Of a stretch of 64,000 nucleotides of DNA, positions 45,203-54,280 are shown piece by piece. The notes beneath the pieces were generated by a model. It was given only the letters and a program-made list of their open reading frames with translations. It was not told where the DNA came from and searched no databases. Position 1 is the stretch's first letter, and every line of letters starts with the position of its first letter. Source of the stretch: Trichormus sp. NMC-1 (lineage in GTDB: Bacteria; Cyanobacteriota; Cyanobacteriia; Cyanobacteriales; Nostocaceae); NCBI RefSeq assembly GCF_001858025.1, contig NZ_LZQD01000001.1, forward strand, positions 1,068,737 through 1,132,736. Reading direction: 5' to 3'. A program made the position numbers and the translations under genes.

Positions 45203-46924
45203 ATGCAACTTAGTTTTTATAATCTTAATCAACTTTGGTCTTATGTATTAACGGAAACCCTAAAACGCTTGGGTTTAAATTGTGCTGTTATTTGTCCTGG
45301 TTCTCGTTCTACACCTTTAACTTTAGCATTTGTCCAGCAAACGCCGGCAATTGAAGCTATTCCGATTTTAGATGAACGTTCTGCGGCTTTTTTTGCATTG
45401 GGACAAGCTAAAGTAACGGCAAAACCTGTAGTATTAGTTTGTACTTCGGGAACAGCGGGAGCAAATTTTTACCCTGCGGTAATTGAAGCTAGAGAAAGTC
45501 GTGTACCTTTATTAATTTTAACCACTGATAGACCAGCAGAATTACGAGATTGTCATTCTGGCCAAACTATCGACCAAGTAAAATTATACGGTAATTATCC
45601 CAATTGGCAAACCGAGTTAGCCACACCTGTTGCTGAGATAGAAATGTTAAGTTATCTCAGACAAACGATAATTTATGCTTGGGAACGTTGTCAATTTCCC
45701 AATGGGGGAACAGTGCATCTAAATATACCATTTCGTGATCCGCTTGCGCCAGTTCCTGATGGTATAAATTTTACCTTAGATGTTGAAGATTTCTTCTCTG
45801 GAATAGTATCGACTCCATTACCAATTACCCATTACCAGCTACCGATTACCCATCACCAAAAAGGTATTATTATTGCTGGTGTAGCTCAACCACAAGCACC
45901 TGAAGAATATTGTAGAGCGATCGCACAACTTTCTCAATCTCTCCAATGGCCTGTTTTAGCAGAAGGACTTTCCCCAGTTAGAAATTACGCAGATTTAAAT
46001 CCCTATTTAATTTCTACCTACGATATCATTTTACGTAATCAGCGACTTGCTGAAGAATTAACACCAGAAATGGTAATTCAAATCGGAGAAATGCCTACAA
46101 GCAAAGAATTGCGTAATTGGTTAATTGCTACTAAACCTCAACGTTGGATAATTGATAGTTGCGATCAAAATTTAGATTCTTTACATGGGAAAACTACACA
46201 TTTAAGAACATCGATAGAGTATTTAAAGACTGAAAATTGGAAACTAGGAAATGAGAACTTAGAATATTTACAAAAATGGTGTGATATAGAAGCAAAAGTT
46301 AGAAAAAATATTGATGTTAATTTTGGAAAGATGGAAGAATTAATTGAAAGTAAAGCAGCTTGGTTAATTTCGCAAATTATCCCAGATGAAACACCGCTAT
46401 TTATTGCTAATAGTATGCCTGTGCGAGATGTGGAATTTTTCTGGAAACCAAATAATTTAAGAATCAAACCTTATTTTAATCGAGGTGCAAATGGAATTGA
46501 TGGTACACTTTCCACAGCTTTAGGAATATCACATTATCAAAGAAGTAGTGTAATATTAACAGGAGATTTATCTCTATTACATGATACAAATGGTTTTTTA
46601 ATTAGAAATAAATTTATTGGACATCTGACAATTATCTTAATTAATAACAATGGTGGAGGCATATTTGAAATGTTACCAATTTCCAAATTTGATCCACCTT
46701 TTGAAGAGTTTTTTGCCACTCCACAAGATATTAATTTTGCTCAGTTATGCGCTACTTATAATGTACAGCATGAGTTTATTAGTTCTTGGGATGATTTGCA
46801 GGAAAGGTTGAATGTTTTACCAAAGACAGGAATTCGGGTTTTGGAAATCAAGACAAATCGGAAAAGGGATGCGATGTGGAGAAAGGAGAATTTAGGAAAG
46901 TTTAGTTTTGATATTGGGATTTAA
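45203..46924 (+). CDS. menD: SEPHCHC synthase of phylloquinone biosynthesis
   Basis: A 573-residue ThDP enzyme joining isochorismate and 2-oxoglutarate. Seen: CAVICPGSRSTPLTLAF, DERSAAFFALGQAK, VVLVCTSGTAGANFYPAVIE, ThDP motif ILTGDLSLLHDTNGFL with IIINNNGGGIFEMLP. In cyanobacteria the pathway yields phylloquinone for photosystem I. Residues about 206-219 (LPITHYQLPITHHQ) are an insertion encoded by two 21-bp heptad-based repeat units (45819-45860). menB lies 11.5 kb away. Confidence 0.93.
   Translation: MQLSFYNLNQLWSYVLTETLKRLGLNCAVICPGSRSTPLTLAFVQQTPAIEAIPILDERSAAFFALGQAKVTAKPVVLVCTSGTAGANFYPAVIEARESRVPLLILTTDRPAELRDCHSGQTIDQVKLYGNYPNWQTELATPVAEIEMLSYLRQTIIYAWERCQFPNGGTVHLNIPFRDPLAPVPDGINFTLDVEDFFSGIVSTPLPITHYQLPITHHQKGIIIAGVAQPQAPEEYCRAIAQLSQSLQWPVLAEGLSPVRNYADLNPYLISTYDIILRNQRLAEELTPEMVIQIGEMPTSKELRNWLIATKPQRWIIDSCDQNLDSLHGKTTHLRTSIEYLKTENWKLGNENLEYLQKWCDIEAKVRKNIDVNFGKMEELIESKAAWLISQIIPDETPLFIANSMPVRDVEFFWKPNNLRIKPYFNRGANGIDGTLSTALGISHYQRSSVILTGDLSLLHDTNGFLIRNKFIGHLTIILINNNGGGIFEMLPISKFDPPFEEFFATPQDINFAQLCATYNVQHEFISSWDDLQERLNVLPKTGIRVLEIKTNRKRDAMWRKENLGKFSFDIGI
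45819..45860. repeat. In-frame heptad repeat inside menD
   Basis: Two 21-bp units, TACCAATTACCCATTACCAG(C) and TACCGATTACCCATCACCAA(A), themselves built from CCATTAC-type heptads. They encode PITHYQL and PITHHQK without disturbing the frame. Confidence 0.8.
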
Positions 46925-47034
46925 TTATTAAGTTGGGTTTGACTGAATGCTGGAACATCACATTTTCTACAATTATTATATCGCATCAAATTTTTCAACA
47001 ATTACAGCGGTTTCCGCTCTTATGAAGTACATCT

Positions 47035-47081
47035 TAGCCCCCTCATCGCTTGCGGGGAGGGGGTTGGGGGTGGGGTTCTTG
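47035..47081. repeat. C/G-rich dispersed element between menD and uvrC
   Basis: AGCCCCCTCATCGCTTGCGG followed by GGAGGGGGTTGGGGGTGGGG. Same style as the elements at 4779-4826 and 52630-52745. It lies between convergent genes. Confidence 0.6.
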
Positions 47082-47114
47082 TACCTTATAACATCGGGAA
47101 ACGCTATATATTCC

Positions 47115-48992
47115 TCAACTTGGATGAAAATAATCATAAATATCTTGTGCTAAACGCGTCCCAATTCCCGAAACTTCAGCGAGTTGTGCAGGTGTCGCTT
47201 GACGGATATAATCAACAGAACGAAAATGGGCTAAAAGCAACTTTTGACGATGATTTCCTAAACCGGGAATTTCATCTAAACGCGATCGCTTTAATTTATC
47301 ACTTCTCTGCTGACGATGGAAACTCACAGCAAACCTATGTGCTTCATCTCGCAACCTTCGCAATAACTGTACTCCCGGTTGTTCTGCGTCTGTTTTTAAA
47401 GGTTGAGATGAGTCTGGTAAAAAGATTTCTTCTCGCTTTTTTGCTAAACTGACAACCCGCAAATCTTCTAATAAATTCATTTCTTGCAAAATACCAACAA
47501 CCGCAGATAACTGACCTTTACCACCATCAATCATAATTAAATCAGGCCAGTCAGCATTCCCCACTCGTGATAATTGGGGATTTTCAATATATTTTCTAAA
47601 CCGTCTATTAATAACTTCCGATAAACTTGCAAAATCATCTGAATGTCCGATCGTAATATCGGGATTTTTGATTTTGTAATGACGGTAATATTGTTTAGCA
47701 GGTAAACCATCAATAAACACAACTTGAGACGCTACCGCATTAGAACCTTGAATATGAGAAATATCATAACCTTCAATACGATGGGGTAAATCTGGTAAAT
47801 CAAGAATAGCAGCTAAATCTTCTAGAGATTGTTGATTAATTGCACCCAATTTTTGGCTTCTCTGTAATTCATATTGAGCATTTCGCTCCACCATCTCTAT
47901 TAATTCTGCCTTAGTTTGTCGCAAAGGAGCTAAAATTGTCACTTTTCTACCTTTGCGTTCAGTCAAAACATCTGCCAAAATTTCACTATCTGGTAAATCA
48001 TGTTGTACCAAAATTTCGCTAGGAATTTCTACACTTTCCGCAGTTTGATAATGTTCTTCTAAAACTCGTTGTAAAATAGCTCCAGGTTCAGCGTGAGAGT
48101 CAGCCATAAAAGCTAATCTTCCTACTAACTGACCTGCACGAATTTGGAATAATTGAATATGGGCGTGTTGGTCATCTGTTGCTAAAGCAATCGCATCCCG
48201 TGATACAGTATCATCTGGTAAAGATACCTTTTGCTGTGCATTCAGAGATTTTAAACCGGTAATTTGGTCACGAATTCTCGCTGCATTTTCAAAATTCAAT
48301 TCTTCTGCTGCCCCTGCCATTTGTGCTGTTAAAATATCAATTAGTTCCTGAGTTCTCCCTTGAAAAACCATCGCCACTTTTTGGACAATTTTCCCGTATT
48401 CTTCAGCCGAAACTAATTTTTGACAAACACCAGGACAGCGGCCAATATCATAATTTAAACAAGGACGGTCTTTAAATAGAGGTTGGGGTCTTTGTCGCAG
48501 GGGAAAAATGCGTTTACACAAATGAACAACTTCCCGTAATAAACCAGAATCTGTATAAGGTCCGTAATATTTATCTTTGGCTTTACCTAATTGACGTTTA
48601 CGGGTAATGAAAATGCGCGGATATTCTTCTGACCAAGTAATGCAGAGATAGGGATATTTTTTATCATCTTTGAGTAGGACGTTAAAATATGGCTGATGCT
48701 GTTTAATTAAATTTGCTTCTAGTGCTAAAGCTTCTACTTCCGTATCGGTGACAATGAATTCAATCTCTGTCACCAGCTTAACCATTGTGTTGATGCGTTC
48801 CGTCTTGTTAGTGGAGTCACGGAAATAGGAACGGACACGCGATCGCAATTTGCGAGATTTACCTATATATATTATGCGATCGCTCCCATCCCGCATCAAA
48901 TAAACCCCCGGTTCTGGGGGAATCTCCCCAAGACGGTTTTCCAGTCTTTCGGGATTTTTAACTAGTGGTAGTGTTTGAGCAGATAAAGTCAC
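47115..48992 (-). CDS. uvrC: Excinuclease ABC subunit C
   Basis: A 625-residue nuclease that makes both cuts in nucleotide excision repair. Domains: GIY-YIG at about 25-105 ([20 protein letters not shown]), Cys-rich segment ([16 protein letters not shown]), UvrB-binding UVR motif ([13 protein letters not shown]), RNase H-like half ([34 protein letters not shown]) and C-terminal helix-hairpin-helix pair ([33 protein letters not shown]). Complete; no oddity. Transcribed alone. Confidence 0.95.
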   Translation of the reverse strand: MTLSAQTLPLVKNPERLENRLGEIPPEPGVYLMRDGSDRIIYIGKSRKLRSRVRSYFRDSTNKTERINTMVKLVTEIEFIVTDTEVEALALEANLIKQHQPYFNVLLKDDKKYPYLCITWSEEYPRIFITRKRQLGKAKDKYYGPYTDSGLLREVVHLCKRIFPLRQRPQPLFKDRPCLNYDIGRCPGVCQKLVSAEEYGKIVQKVAMVFQGRTQELIDILTAQMAGAAEELNFENAARIRDQITGLKSLNAQQKVSLPDDTVSRDAIALATDDQHAHIQLFQIRAGQLVGRLAFMADSHAEPGAILQRVLEEHYQTAESVEIPSEILVQHDLPDSEILADVLTERKGRKVTILAPLRQTKAELIEMVERNAQYELQRSQKLGAINQQSLEDLAAILDLPDLPHRIEGYDISHIQGSNAVASQVVFIDGLPAKQYYRHYKIKNPDITIGHSDDFASLSEVINRRFRKYIENPQLSRVGNADWPDLIMIDGGKGQLSAVVGILQEMNLLEDLRVVSLAKKREEIFLPDSSQPLKTDAEQPGVQLLRRLRDEAHRFAVSFHRQQRSDKLKRSRLDEIPGLGNHRQKLLLAHFRSVDYIRQATPAQLAEVSGIGTRLAQDIYDYFHPS

Positions 48993-49106
48993 GGTTAAAG
49001 TTAGGTAATTTTATAAATATACCCCAACTCTATTTTAAGAAATATTTCTGGAAAATTGGCTAACCCAATGATAATGTCAAAGAATTGTTTGTAATACATA
49101 AAATTT

Positions 49107-49138
49107 GTAGGGGTTTAGCACAATCGCTTTACCCCTAC
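49107..49138 (-). terminator. Hairpin downstream of the PEP-CTERM gene
   Basis: GTAGGGGT ... ACCCCTAC inverted repeat; on the minus strand it is followed by AAATTTTATG. About 30 bp after the stop codon; also looks like a dispersed repeat. Confidence 0.45.
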
Positions 49139-49166
49139 TTGCTGGACTTATAATAATCAGTCTTAG

Positions 49167-50354
49167 TTAAGCAGACGCTTTTTTCAACTTGCGTTTTGCA
49201 GCAAAGATACCAGCGACACCAAGGATACCAAAAATAGCAGAAGGTTCTGGTGTTGTTTTATATCCAGGTGTATTCCAGGTATAAATTGCGTTGTAAGATA
49301 CGCCGTCATCAGAGGCTGTAATTCCAGATGCAGTCGGGTTAAAACTGTAAGCGTAGTAAGTTTGACCACCAGTTACAACCTTAGCAATTTCACTCGCTTG
49401 GAGTAGACCTTGGTATCCGTTTAAGGTTGTTTGTAAAGTCAGTACGTCCTTGAAGGATGTCAATTGGGTTGTTTGAGCTTGCAGGGTTGAGTTTAGAATA
49501 TTTAGGACATTTATTCTCGTTGTCAGTTGGGTTTTCACCGCTGCGGGTGTAGTAACAGCATCTCGAATCGCTGTAAGTTGTGAAATCTGATTTGGAAGTG
49601 CTTCAATTTTTGAACTCAGGTCTGTAATTTGTGAAAGGGTTGGTAAACTGGCTTGGGTTGAAAGCGTTGAAAGCAGTGTTGAAAGTGCTGAAAATTGTGT
49701 CGAAAGGGTTGAAAGTGCTGGAAGTGCTGGAACACTGGGAAGAGTTTGAAGTGTTGGAAGTTGTGAAAGTTGTGATTTTACTCCATTCCATGATTCAGAA
49801 GCTTTACTAGAAATGGTAGTCGATAGTTTGGATTTCACATCCAAGTGACCAATCAATTTCAGTTCCACACCACCATTTTGACCAAACTCAAAATTACCAA
49901 TGTTAGGATCTCCCATGCCCAATAGAGGAAAATAACCTGTAACTAATGATTTGGTATTTGCCGAAAAACTATTCCATACTGATTCAAATGGTGTGTATGT
50001 ACTTAATAAATCACCTAGCCATTGAGAGCCAAAAGTATTCCAGTCACTAGCTGTAACACTGCTGACGGTAGCACTATATGCTCCTTGTGTAGCGGTAAAG
50101 CCAACATTGGCTGTAGGATTTTCGTCAGAATACCAAAGCTCTACGTTTGAGGTAACATCACCATCCGTCAGGGCTTTGGTCGCTGCTGCGGTATTATTGG
50201 GGATGAAAACTCCATCTGACCCACCTGTGTAGGTTTTAATTTGATTGGGGCTGTTGTAACTAAAGGACACAGCTTGTGCTGGGGTAGCAGCAACTACACC
50301 GAAACCAATAGCCATTGATGCACCAACTAACAATTTCCCAAAAGTGTTTTTCAT
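49167..50354 (-). CDS. PEP-CTERM sorted extracellular protein with Leu/Ser/Thr repeat
   Basis: A 395-residue protein. A signal peptide (GKLLVGASMAIGFGVVAATPAQA) is followed by a beta-rich domain (about 28-180), a long low-complexity stretch (about 190-310; LQTLPSVPALPALSTLSTQ, LSTLLSTLSTQASLPTLSQ) with Leu every 3-4 residues, probably an amphipathic coiled stalk, and a C-terminal PEP-CTERM signal: TPEPSAIFGILGVAGIFAA with basic end KRKLKKASA. PEP-CTERM proteins are sorted by an exosortase and belong to the exopolysaccharide/surface layer. No exosortase gene is in the window. The domain type is not recognised. Confidence 0.8.
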   Translation of the reverse strand: MKNTFGKLLVGASMAIGFGVVAATPAQAVSFSYNSPNQIKTYTGGSDGVFIPNNTAAATKALTDGDVTSNVELWYSDENPTANVGFTATQGAYSATVSSVTASDWNTFGSQWLGDLLSTYTPFESVWNSFSANTKSLVTGYFPLLGMGDPNIGNFEFGQNGGVELKLIGHLDVKSKLSTTISSKASESWNGVKSQLSQLPTLQTLPSVPALPALSTLSTQFSALSTLLSTLSTQASLPTLSQITDLSSKIEALPNQISQLTAIRDAVTTPAAVKTQLTTRINVLNILNSTLQAQTTQLTSFKDVLTLQTTLNGYQGLLQASEIAKVVTGGQTYYAYSFNPTASGITASDDGVSYNAIYTWNTPGYKTTPEPSAIFGILGVAGIFAAKRKLKKASA

Positions 50355-50754
50355 TTTTTTAGAGTTGTGTTTAATACTGTGTCTATGTTTGAGCCGAGTT
50401 AGCCTAATATTGCTTTATTAATAGGGTTGCGAGAAAGCCGCACTGCTATTACCGATTTAGTAGCTGAACACACAAATATATCTTACGAGAATCTAGCAGC
50501 TTATTTGATAAAGATACTGTATTTTTTCTATAAAAAGATGAGGAATATAGCTAAATATTCCTACGTCGAATTACTTAAATTACTCAACCACGTGAAATTA
50601 CGGTTGCATGATAGCCGTTGGAAGTAAACTCTATCCGAATATTATTTGGCGTTAAGAAAATTGTAGGTTGGCTAAAACGTAGACACCGAAAGGGGAGGGG
50701 GTAGAGGGTGGGGTTAAAGTATCTCACTCAACCGAGAACCGCTATATACGTAAT
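50355..50754. other. Gap between PEP-CTERM and aminotransferase genes
   Basis: A 400-bp region. Its left part carries the PEP-CTERM promoter; a plus-strand 66-codon frame is probably chance. From 50481 on it is part of duplicated block A. It includes a half GTAGGTTGG element (50662) and a GGGGAGGGGGTAGAGGGTGG stretch (50691 on). Confidence 0.5.
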
Positions 50755-51067
50755 TTATTTAAGAAACTCAGCAATTCTTTCTACTGCCATTTCTAAGATT
50801 TTTGGTTCTTGTACCAACGCAAAGCGAACATAGCCTTCCCCAGCTTTACCAAAGCCTGCACCAGGGGAAGCCGCAACACCAGTCTTTTTAACTAATTCTG
50901 TACAAAATTCAATGGAATTATTACTCCATTTTGTAGGTAATTTTGCCCAAATGTACATTGTGGCTGGGGGTGTGGGGACATTCCAACCAATGCGGTGTAA
51001 GGCATTAATGAAAGCATCTCGACGTTGACGGAATGTATCAACAGCAACTTTGACACTCTCTTGATTT
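50481..51067. repeat. Duplicated block A, original copy (587 bp)
   Basis: By eye identical to 53267-53853. It covers the 3' flank and the last ~104 codons of the aminotransferase gene. The bases just outside (before 50481, after 51067) do not match the second copy, which fixes the ends. Confidence 0.9.
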
Positions 51068-51963
51068 CCTGTCAGCGCGGCGATCGCACCGTTTAATATT
51101 CCTAAATACTGATTAAAGTCAACAGCAGCTTTTACTTGCCTTAAAGCTTGAATTAGTTCTGCATTACCAATCGCATAACCAATACGGAAACCGCCCATAT
51201 TGTAAGACTTGGACAGGGTAAAAAATTCAATTGAGACGCTTTTTTCTGGGTCAGCTTGCAAAATTGAAGGAACTGGAGATTTTAGATTTTGGATTTTGGA
51301 TTTTGGATTTTGGAATTCGGTTTCTGTAAAAACTAAATCGACGTAGGGGAAATCGTGAACAAGAACAATATTATGTTGTTGACAAAAAGCCACAGCTTCT
51401 TGGAAAAACGATAAAGGAGCGATCGCACTGGTAGGATTGTGGGGATAACTCAACACCATCAACCGCGACTGAGCCAAAACTGAAGCGGGAATATCAGCCA
51501 ATACTGGTAAAAAATTATTTTCTGCCTTTAATGGCATTGAGTAAATTTGCCCACTAGCTAAATAAACTCCGCCCATATGGGAAGGATAACCAGGATCTAA
51601 TAATAGAGCAAAATCGCCGGGATTGAGGATTGCTAAAGGTAAATGGGCTGTTCCTTCCTGAGAACCAATTAGGGGTAAAACCTCAGTTTCGGGATTTACT
51701 TTGATACCAAATTTTTGTTCATACCATTGGGCTGCGGCTTGGCGAAATTCTTGCGTACCGCGAAACAGCAAATAGCCGTGAGTACTGGGATCATAGAGAG
51801 ATTTAGCGATCGCTTCAATTACATGATTCTGGGTTGGCAAATCCGAAGATCCCAAAGACAAATCAATTAATTCTCTTCCAGCAGCCACAGCCGCAGCCTT
51901 GGACCTGTCCATATCGGCAAATACATTAGATTGTAGAGGTTGTAAACGCTTTGCAAATTGCAT
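50755..51963 (-). CDS. Class I/II aminotransferase (LL-diaminopimelate aminotransferase-like)
   Basis: A 402-residue PLP enzyme of fold type I. Seen: GRELIDLSLGSSDLPTQNHV, YLLFRGTQEFRQAAAQWYEQ, substrate Asn/Pro in LSYPHNPTSAIAP, PLP lysine in FFTLSKSYNMGGFRIGYAIG, C-terminal PATMYIWAKLP. It resembles cyanobacterial proteins annotated as LL-diaminopimelate or aspartate aminotransferase; substrate not certain. A stretch NPKSKIQNLKS (about 220-231) is encoded by a TTTTGGA heptad array. The 3' quarter of the gene is duplicated at 53541-53853. Confidence 0.82.
   Translation of the reverse strand: MQFAKRLQPLQSNVFADMDRSKAAAVAAGRELIDLSLGSSDLPTQNHVIEAIAKSLYDPSTHGYLLFRGTQEFRQAAAQWYEQKFGIKVNPETEVLPLIGSQEGTAHLPLAILNPGDFALLLDPGYPSHMGGVYLASGQIYSMPLKAENNFLPVLADIPASVLAQSRLMVLSYPHNPTSAIAPLSFFQEAVAFCQQHNIVLVHDFPYVDLVFTETEFQNPKSKIQNLKSPVPSILQADPEKSVSIEFFTLSKSYNMGGFRIGYAIGNAELIQALRQVKAAVDFNQYLGILNGAIAALTGNQESVKVAVDTFRQRRDAFINALHRIGWNVPTPPATMYIWAKLPTKWSNNSIEFCTELVKKTGVAASPGAGFGKAGEGYVRFALVQEPKILEMAVERIAEFLK
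51278..51312. repeat. GATTTTG heptad array inside the aminotransferase gene
   Basis: Five period-7 units (GATTTTAGATTTTGGATTTT...) within the coding frame, encoding QNPKSKIQNLKS on the minus strand. Confidence 0.85.
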
Positions 51964-51965
51964 TT

Positions 51966-52005
51966 TAGTTATTAGTCATTGGTCATTAGTCATTGGTCAT
52001 TAGTC
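51966..52005. repeat. TCATTAG/TCATTGG heptad array
   Basis: TTATTAGTCATTGGTCATTA followed by GTCATTGGTCATTAGTCA, between thioredoxin and aminotransferase genes. Confidence 0.85.
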
Positions 52006-52077
52006 AGTTGCTAAGGGACAGCCAATTTTTTGTCTTCCCTAAAGATTACTGACCCCTGACCATCGACTAGTTTTTAT

Positions 52078-52407
52078 TTAATTTAAATGCTGATCTAGAA
52101 TACTGAGTAATTTCACTTTATTAACCACTCCCTCAATTGATTCTAATAGTTTATCTCCTTTCACTAGTCTGAGAGCGGGGACACCTTCCACCTGGTACTG
52201 TTTGACAGTTAAGGGATTAGGGTCAATTTCCATTTTTACGATTTTCAAGCGATCGCTGTACTTAGTAGCAGCTAAGTTAATCACTGGTGACATCAATTGA
52301 CAAGGACCACACCAGGAAGCCCAAAAGTAAACTAATACAGGCTGCTCGGCTTTCAACACTTCGGTTTCAAATTCGGCATCAGTGATAGTGATTACACCCT
52401 TACTCAT
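52078..52407 (-). CDS. Thioredoxin
   Basis: A 109-residue thiol-disulphide reductase with the active site WASWCGPCQLMSP and the cis-proline segment EGVPALRLVKG. The start chosen is ATG 52405-52407 (MSKGVITITD), with GGAG 6 bp upstream; the ATG at 52417-52419 is less fitting because this GGAG overlaps it. Complete standard thioredoxin fold, cytoplasmic. It reduces target enzymes with electrons from a thioredoxin reductase not seen here. It lies upstream of the aminotransferase gene on the same strand. Confidence 0.88.
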   Translation of the reverse strand: MSKGVITITDAEFETEVLKAEQPVLVYFWASWCGPCQLMSPVINLAATKYSDRLKIVKMEIDPNPLTVKQYQVEGVPALRLVKGDKLLESIEGVVNKVKLLSILDQHLN

Positions 52408-52419
52408 GACAGTCTCCAT

Positions 52420-53019
52420 TAGGCGGCATTGATCAAAGTTGACACACAGAATACTCTATCCCAAAAAGTGCTGAGTTCCGAGTCCTGAGTTGTTAGAAAT
52501 CAGCATCTATATTGTTTTTTCCTACTAACTAATAAGTAGCCATCATGAACTGCCTACACCAGGATGGATGAAAATAAGTCCTTTCACCTTCCCCGATTTT
52601 CAAGTCAGGTCGGCGTTAAAAAATATAATATAAACCTAACCCCCCAACCCCCTTCCCTACCAGGGAAGGGGGAGTCAAAGCCTCTCCAGTATTAAGAGTT
52701 ATTCCTTTTCCCTCTCCTTGTAGGAGAGGGTTAGGGAGAGGTAGGGGAGCCAGTGCGTTGCGGGGGTTCCCCCCGTTGTAGCAACTGGCGTGAGAGGAAT
52801 GGAAGCGAGGTTTTATATTTAATTGTGCCAAGTTACTTAAGTAGGTCGGTGTAAATGTTTGTCGTTGGGCTAAGGGAGGGGGCTGATCTTGTAGGGAGAG
52901 GAAAAGTTGTTTTGATTCTGTGAAATGGGATAATTTATTTTTTGGAGTTCTCTAAATACTAATGTAAAATCCCACAACCAAGAGGCGTGGGATTCTCTCC
53001 AATGATGTTTCTGCAAAGG
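52420..53019. other. Gap rich in dispersed repeats
   Basis: 600 bp without a gene. 52630-52745 holds CCCCCAACCCCCTTCCCT / AGGGAAGGGGG and CTCTCCTTGTAGGAGAGG hairpins. From 52840 it is duplicated block B, including a terminator-like hairpin at 52967-52994. A 71-codon minus-strand frame at 52616-52831 is repeat sequence. Confidence 0.55.
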
Positions 53020-53266
53020 TTACAGTTGATCTAATTGCTTCTTCAGGGCTTCCAAATCACGATCAACAGGTTCAGCAGGTTTAGCTGTACTTGTTGGTTG
53101 TGTTGGGGATGCGGTACTTGGTTGTTCTGGGGTGAGTAATTTTGGCTCTGGGGCAGGTGCTAAGGATGCTTTTAACGCTGCCAATTCATCATCTACATCA
53201 CTACCAGATTCTAATTTTGCAAATTGTGTTTCTAAATCTGCACTTGCCAACTCTCCCATAGACTGA
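52840..53266. repeat. Duplicated block B, first copy (427 bp)
   Basis: By eye identical to 53854-54280. It comprises the 3' flank of vipp1 and its last ~82 codons. After 53266 the sequence jumps to block A instead of continuing into vipp1. Confidence 0.9.
53020..53266 (-). pseudogene. Duplicated C-terminal fragment of vipp1
   Basis: Codes for the last ~82 residues of the intact Vipp1 protein (MGELASADLETQFAKLES ... DRDLEALKKQLDQL). An internal ATG (53257-53259) gives a 79-codon frame, but upstream is block A', so it has no proper promoter or N-terminal coiled coil. Product of the local duplication. Confidence 0.88.
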
Positions 53267-53853
53267 TCTTACGAGAATCTAGCAGCTTATTTGATAAAGA
53301 TACTGTATTTTTTCTATAAAAAGATGAGGAATATAGCTAAATATTCCTACGTCGAATTACTTAAATTACTCAACCACGTGAAATTACGGTTGCATGATAG
53401 CCGTTGGAAGTAAACTCTATCCGAATATTATTTGGCGTTAAGAAAATTGTAGGTTGGCTAAAACGTAGACACCGAAAGGGGAGGGGGTAGAGGGTGGGGT
53501 TAAAGTATCTCACTCAACCGAGAACCGCTATATACGTAATTTATTTAAGAAACTCAGCAATTCTTTCTACTGCCATTTCTAAGATTTTTGGTTCTTGTAC
53601 CAACGCAAAGCGAACATAGCCTTCCCCAGCTTTACCAAAGCCTGCACCAGGGGAAGCCGCAACACCAGTCTTTTTAACTAATTCTGTACAAAATTCAATG
53701 GAATTATTACTCCATTTTGTAGGTAATTTTGCCCAAATGTACATTGTGGCTGGGGGTGTGGGGACATTCCAACCAATGCGGTGTAAGGCATTAATGAAAG
53801 CATCTCGACGTTGACGGAATGTATCAACAGCAACTTTGACACTCTCTTGATTT
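53267..53853. repeat. Duplicated block A', second copy (587 bp)
   Basis: Copy of 50481-51067 at an offset of 2786 bp. Its right end joins block B' (53854) directly; in the original the two blocks are 1772 bp apart. Confidence 0.9.
53541..53853 (-). pseudogene. Duplicated C-terminal fragment of the aminotransferase
   Basis: Codes for the last ~104 residues of the protein encoded at 50755-51963, from the SVKVAVDTFRQRRDA segment to the stop (AVERIAEFLK). It lacks the PLP lysine and cannot be an enzyme. Confidence 0.88.
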
Positions 53854-54280
53854 AGTAGGTCGGTGTAAATGTTTGTCGTTGGGCTAAGGGAGGGGGCTGA
53901 TCTTGTAGGGAGAGGAAAAGTTGTTTTGATTCTGTGAAATGGGATAATTTATTTTTTGGAGTTCTCTAAATACTAATGTAAAATCCCACAACCAAGAGGC
54001 GTGGGATTCTCTCCAATGATGTTTCTGCAAAGGTTACAGTTGATCTAATTGCTTCTTCAGGGCTTCCAAATCACGATCAACAGGTTCAGCAGGTTTAGCT
54101 GTACTTGTTGGTTGTGTTGGGGATGCGGTACTTGGTTGTTCTGGGGTGAGTAATTTTGGCTCTGGGGCAGGTGCTAAGGATGCTTTTAACGCTGCCAATT
54201 CATCATCTACATCACTACCAGATTCTAATTTTGCAAATTGTGTTTCTAAATCTGCACTTGCCAACTCTCCCATAGACTGA
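53854..54280. repeat. Duplicated block B', copy continuous with vipp1
   Basis: Copy of 52840-53266 at an offset of 1014 bp. It continues into the intact vipp1 gene, so it holds the functional 3' end. Confidence 0.9.
53981..54008 (-). terminator. Terminator-like hairpin after vipp1
   Basis: AATCCCAC...GTGGGATT stem; on the minus strand read as AATCCCACGCC, loop, GTGGGATTTTA, 26 bp after the stop. Same hairpin in block B at 52967-52994. Confidence 0.65.

Noticed and set aside
50427-50627. 66-codon plus-strand open frame near duplicated block A
   Set aside because: No recognisable domain and no clear ribosome binding site; only its second half recurs in block A', which argues against a real gene.
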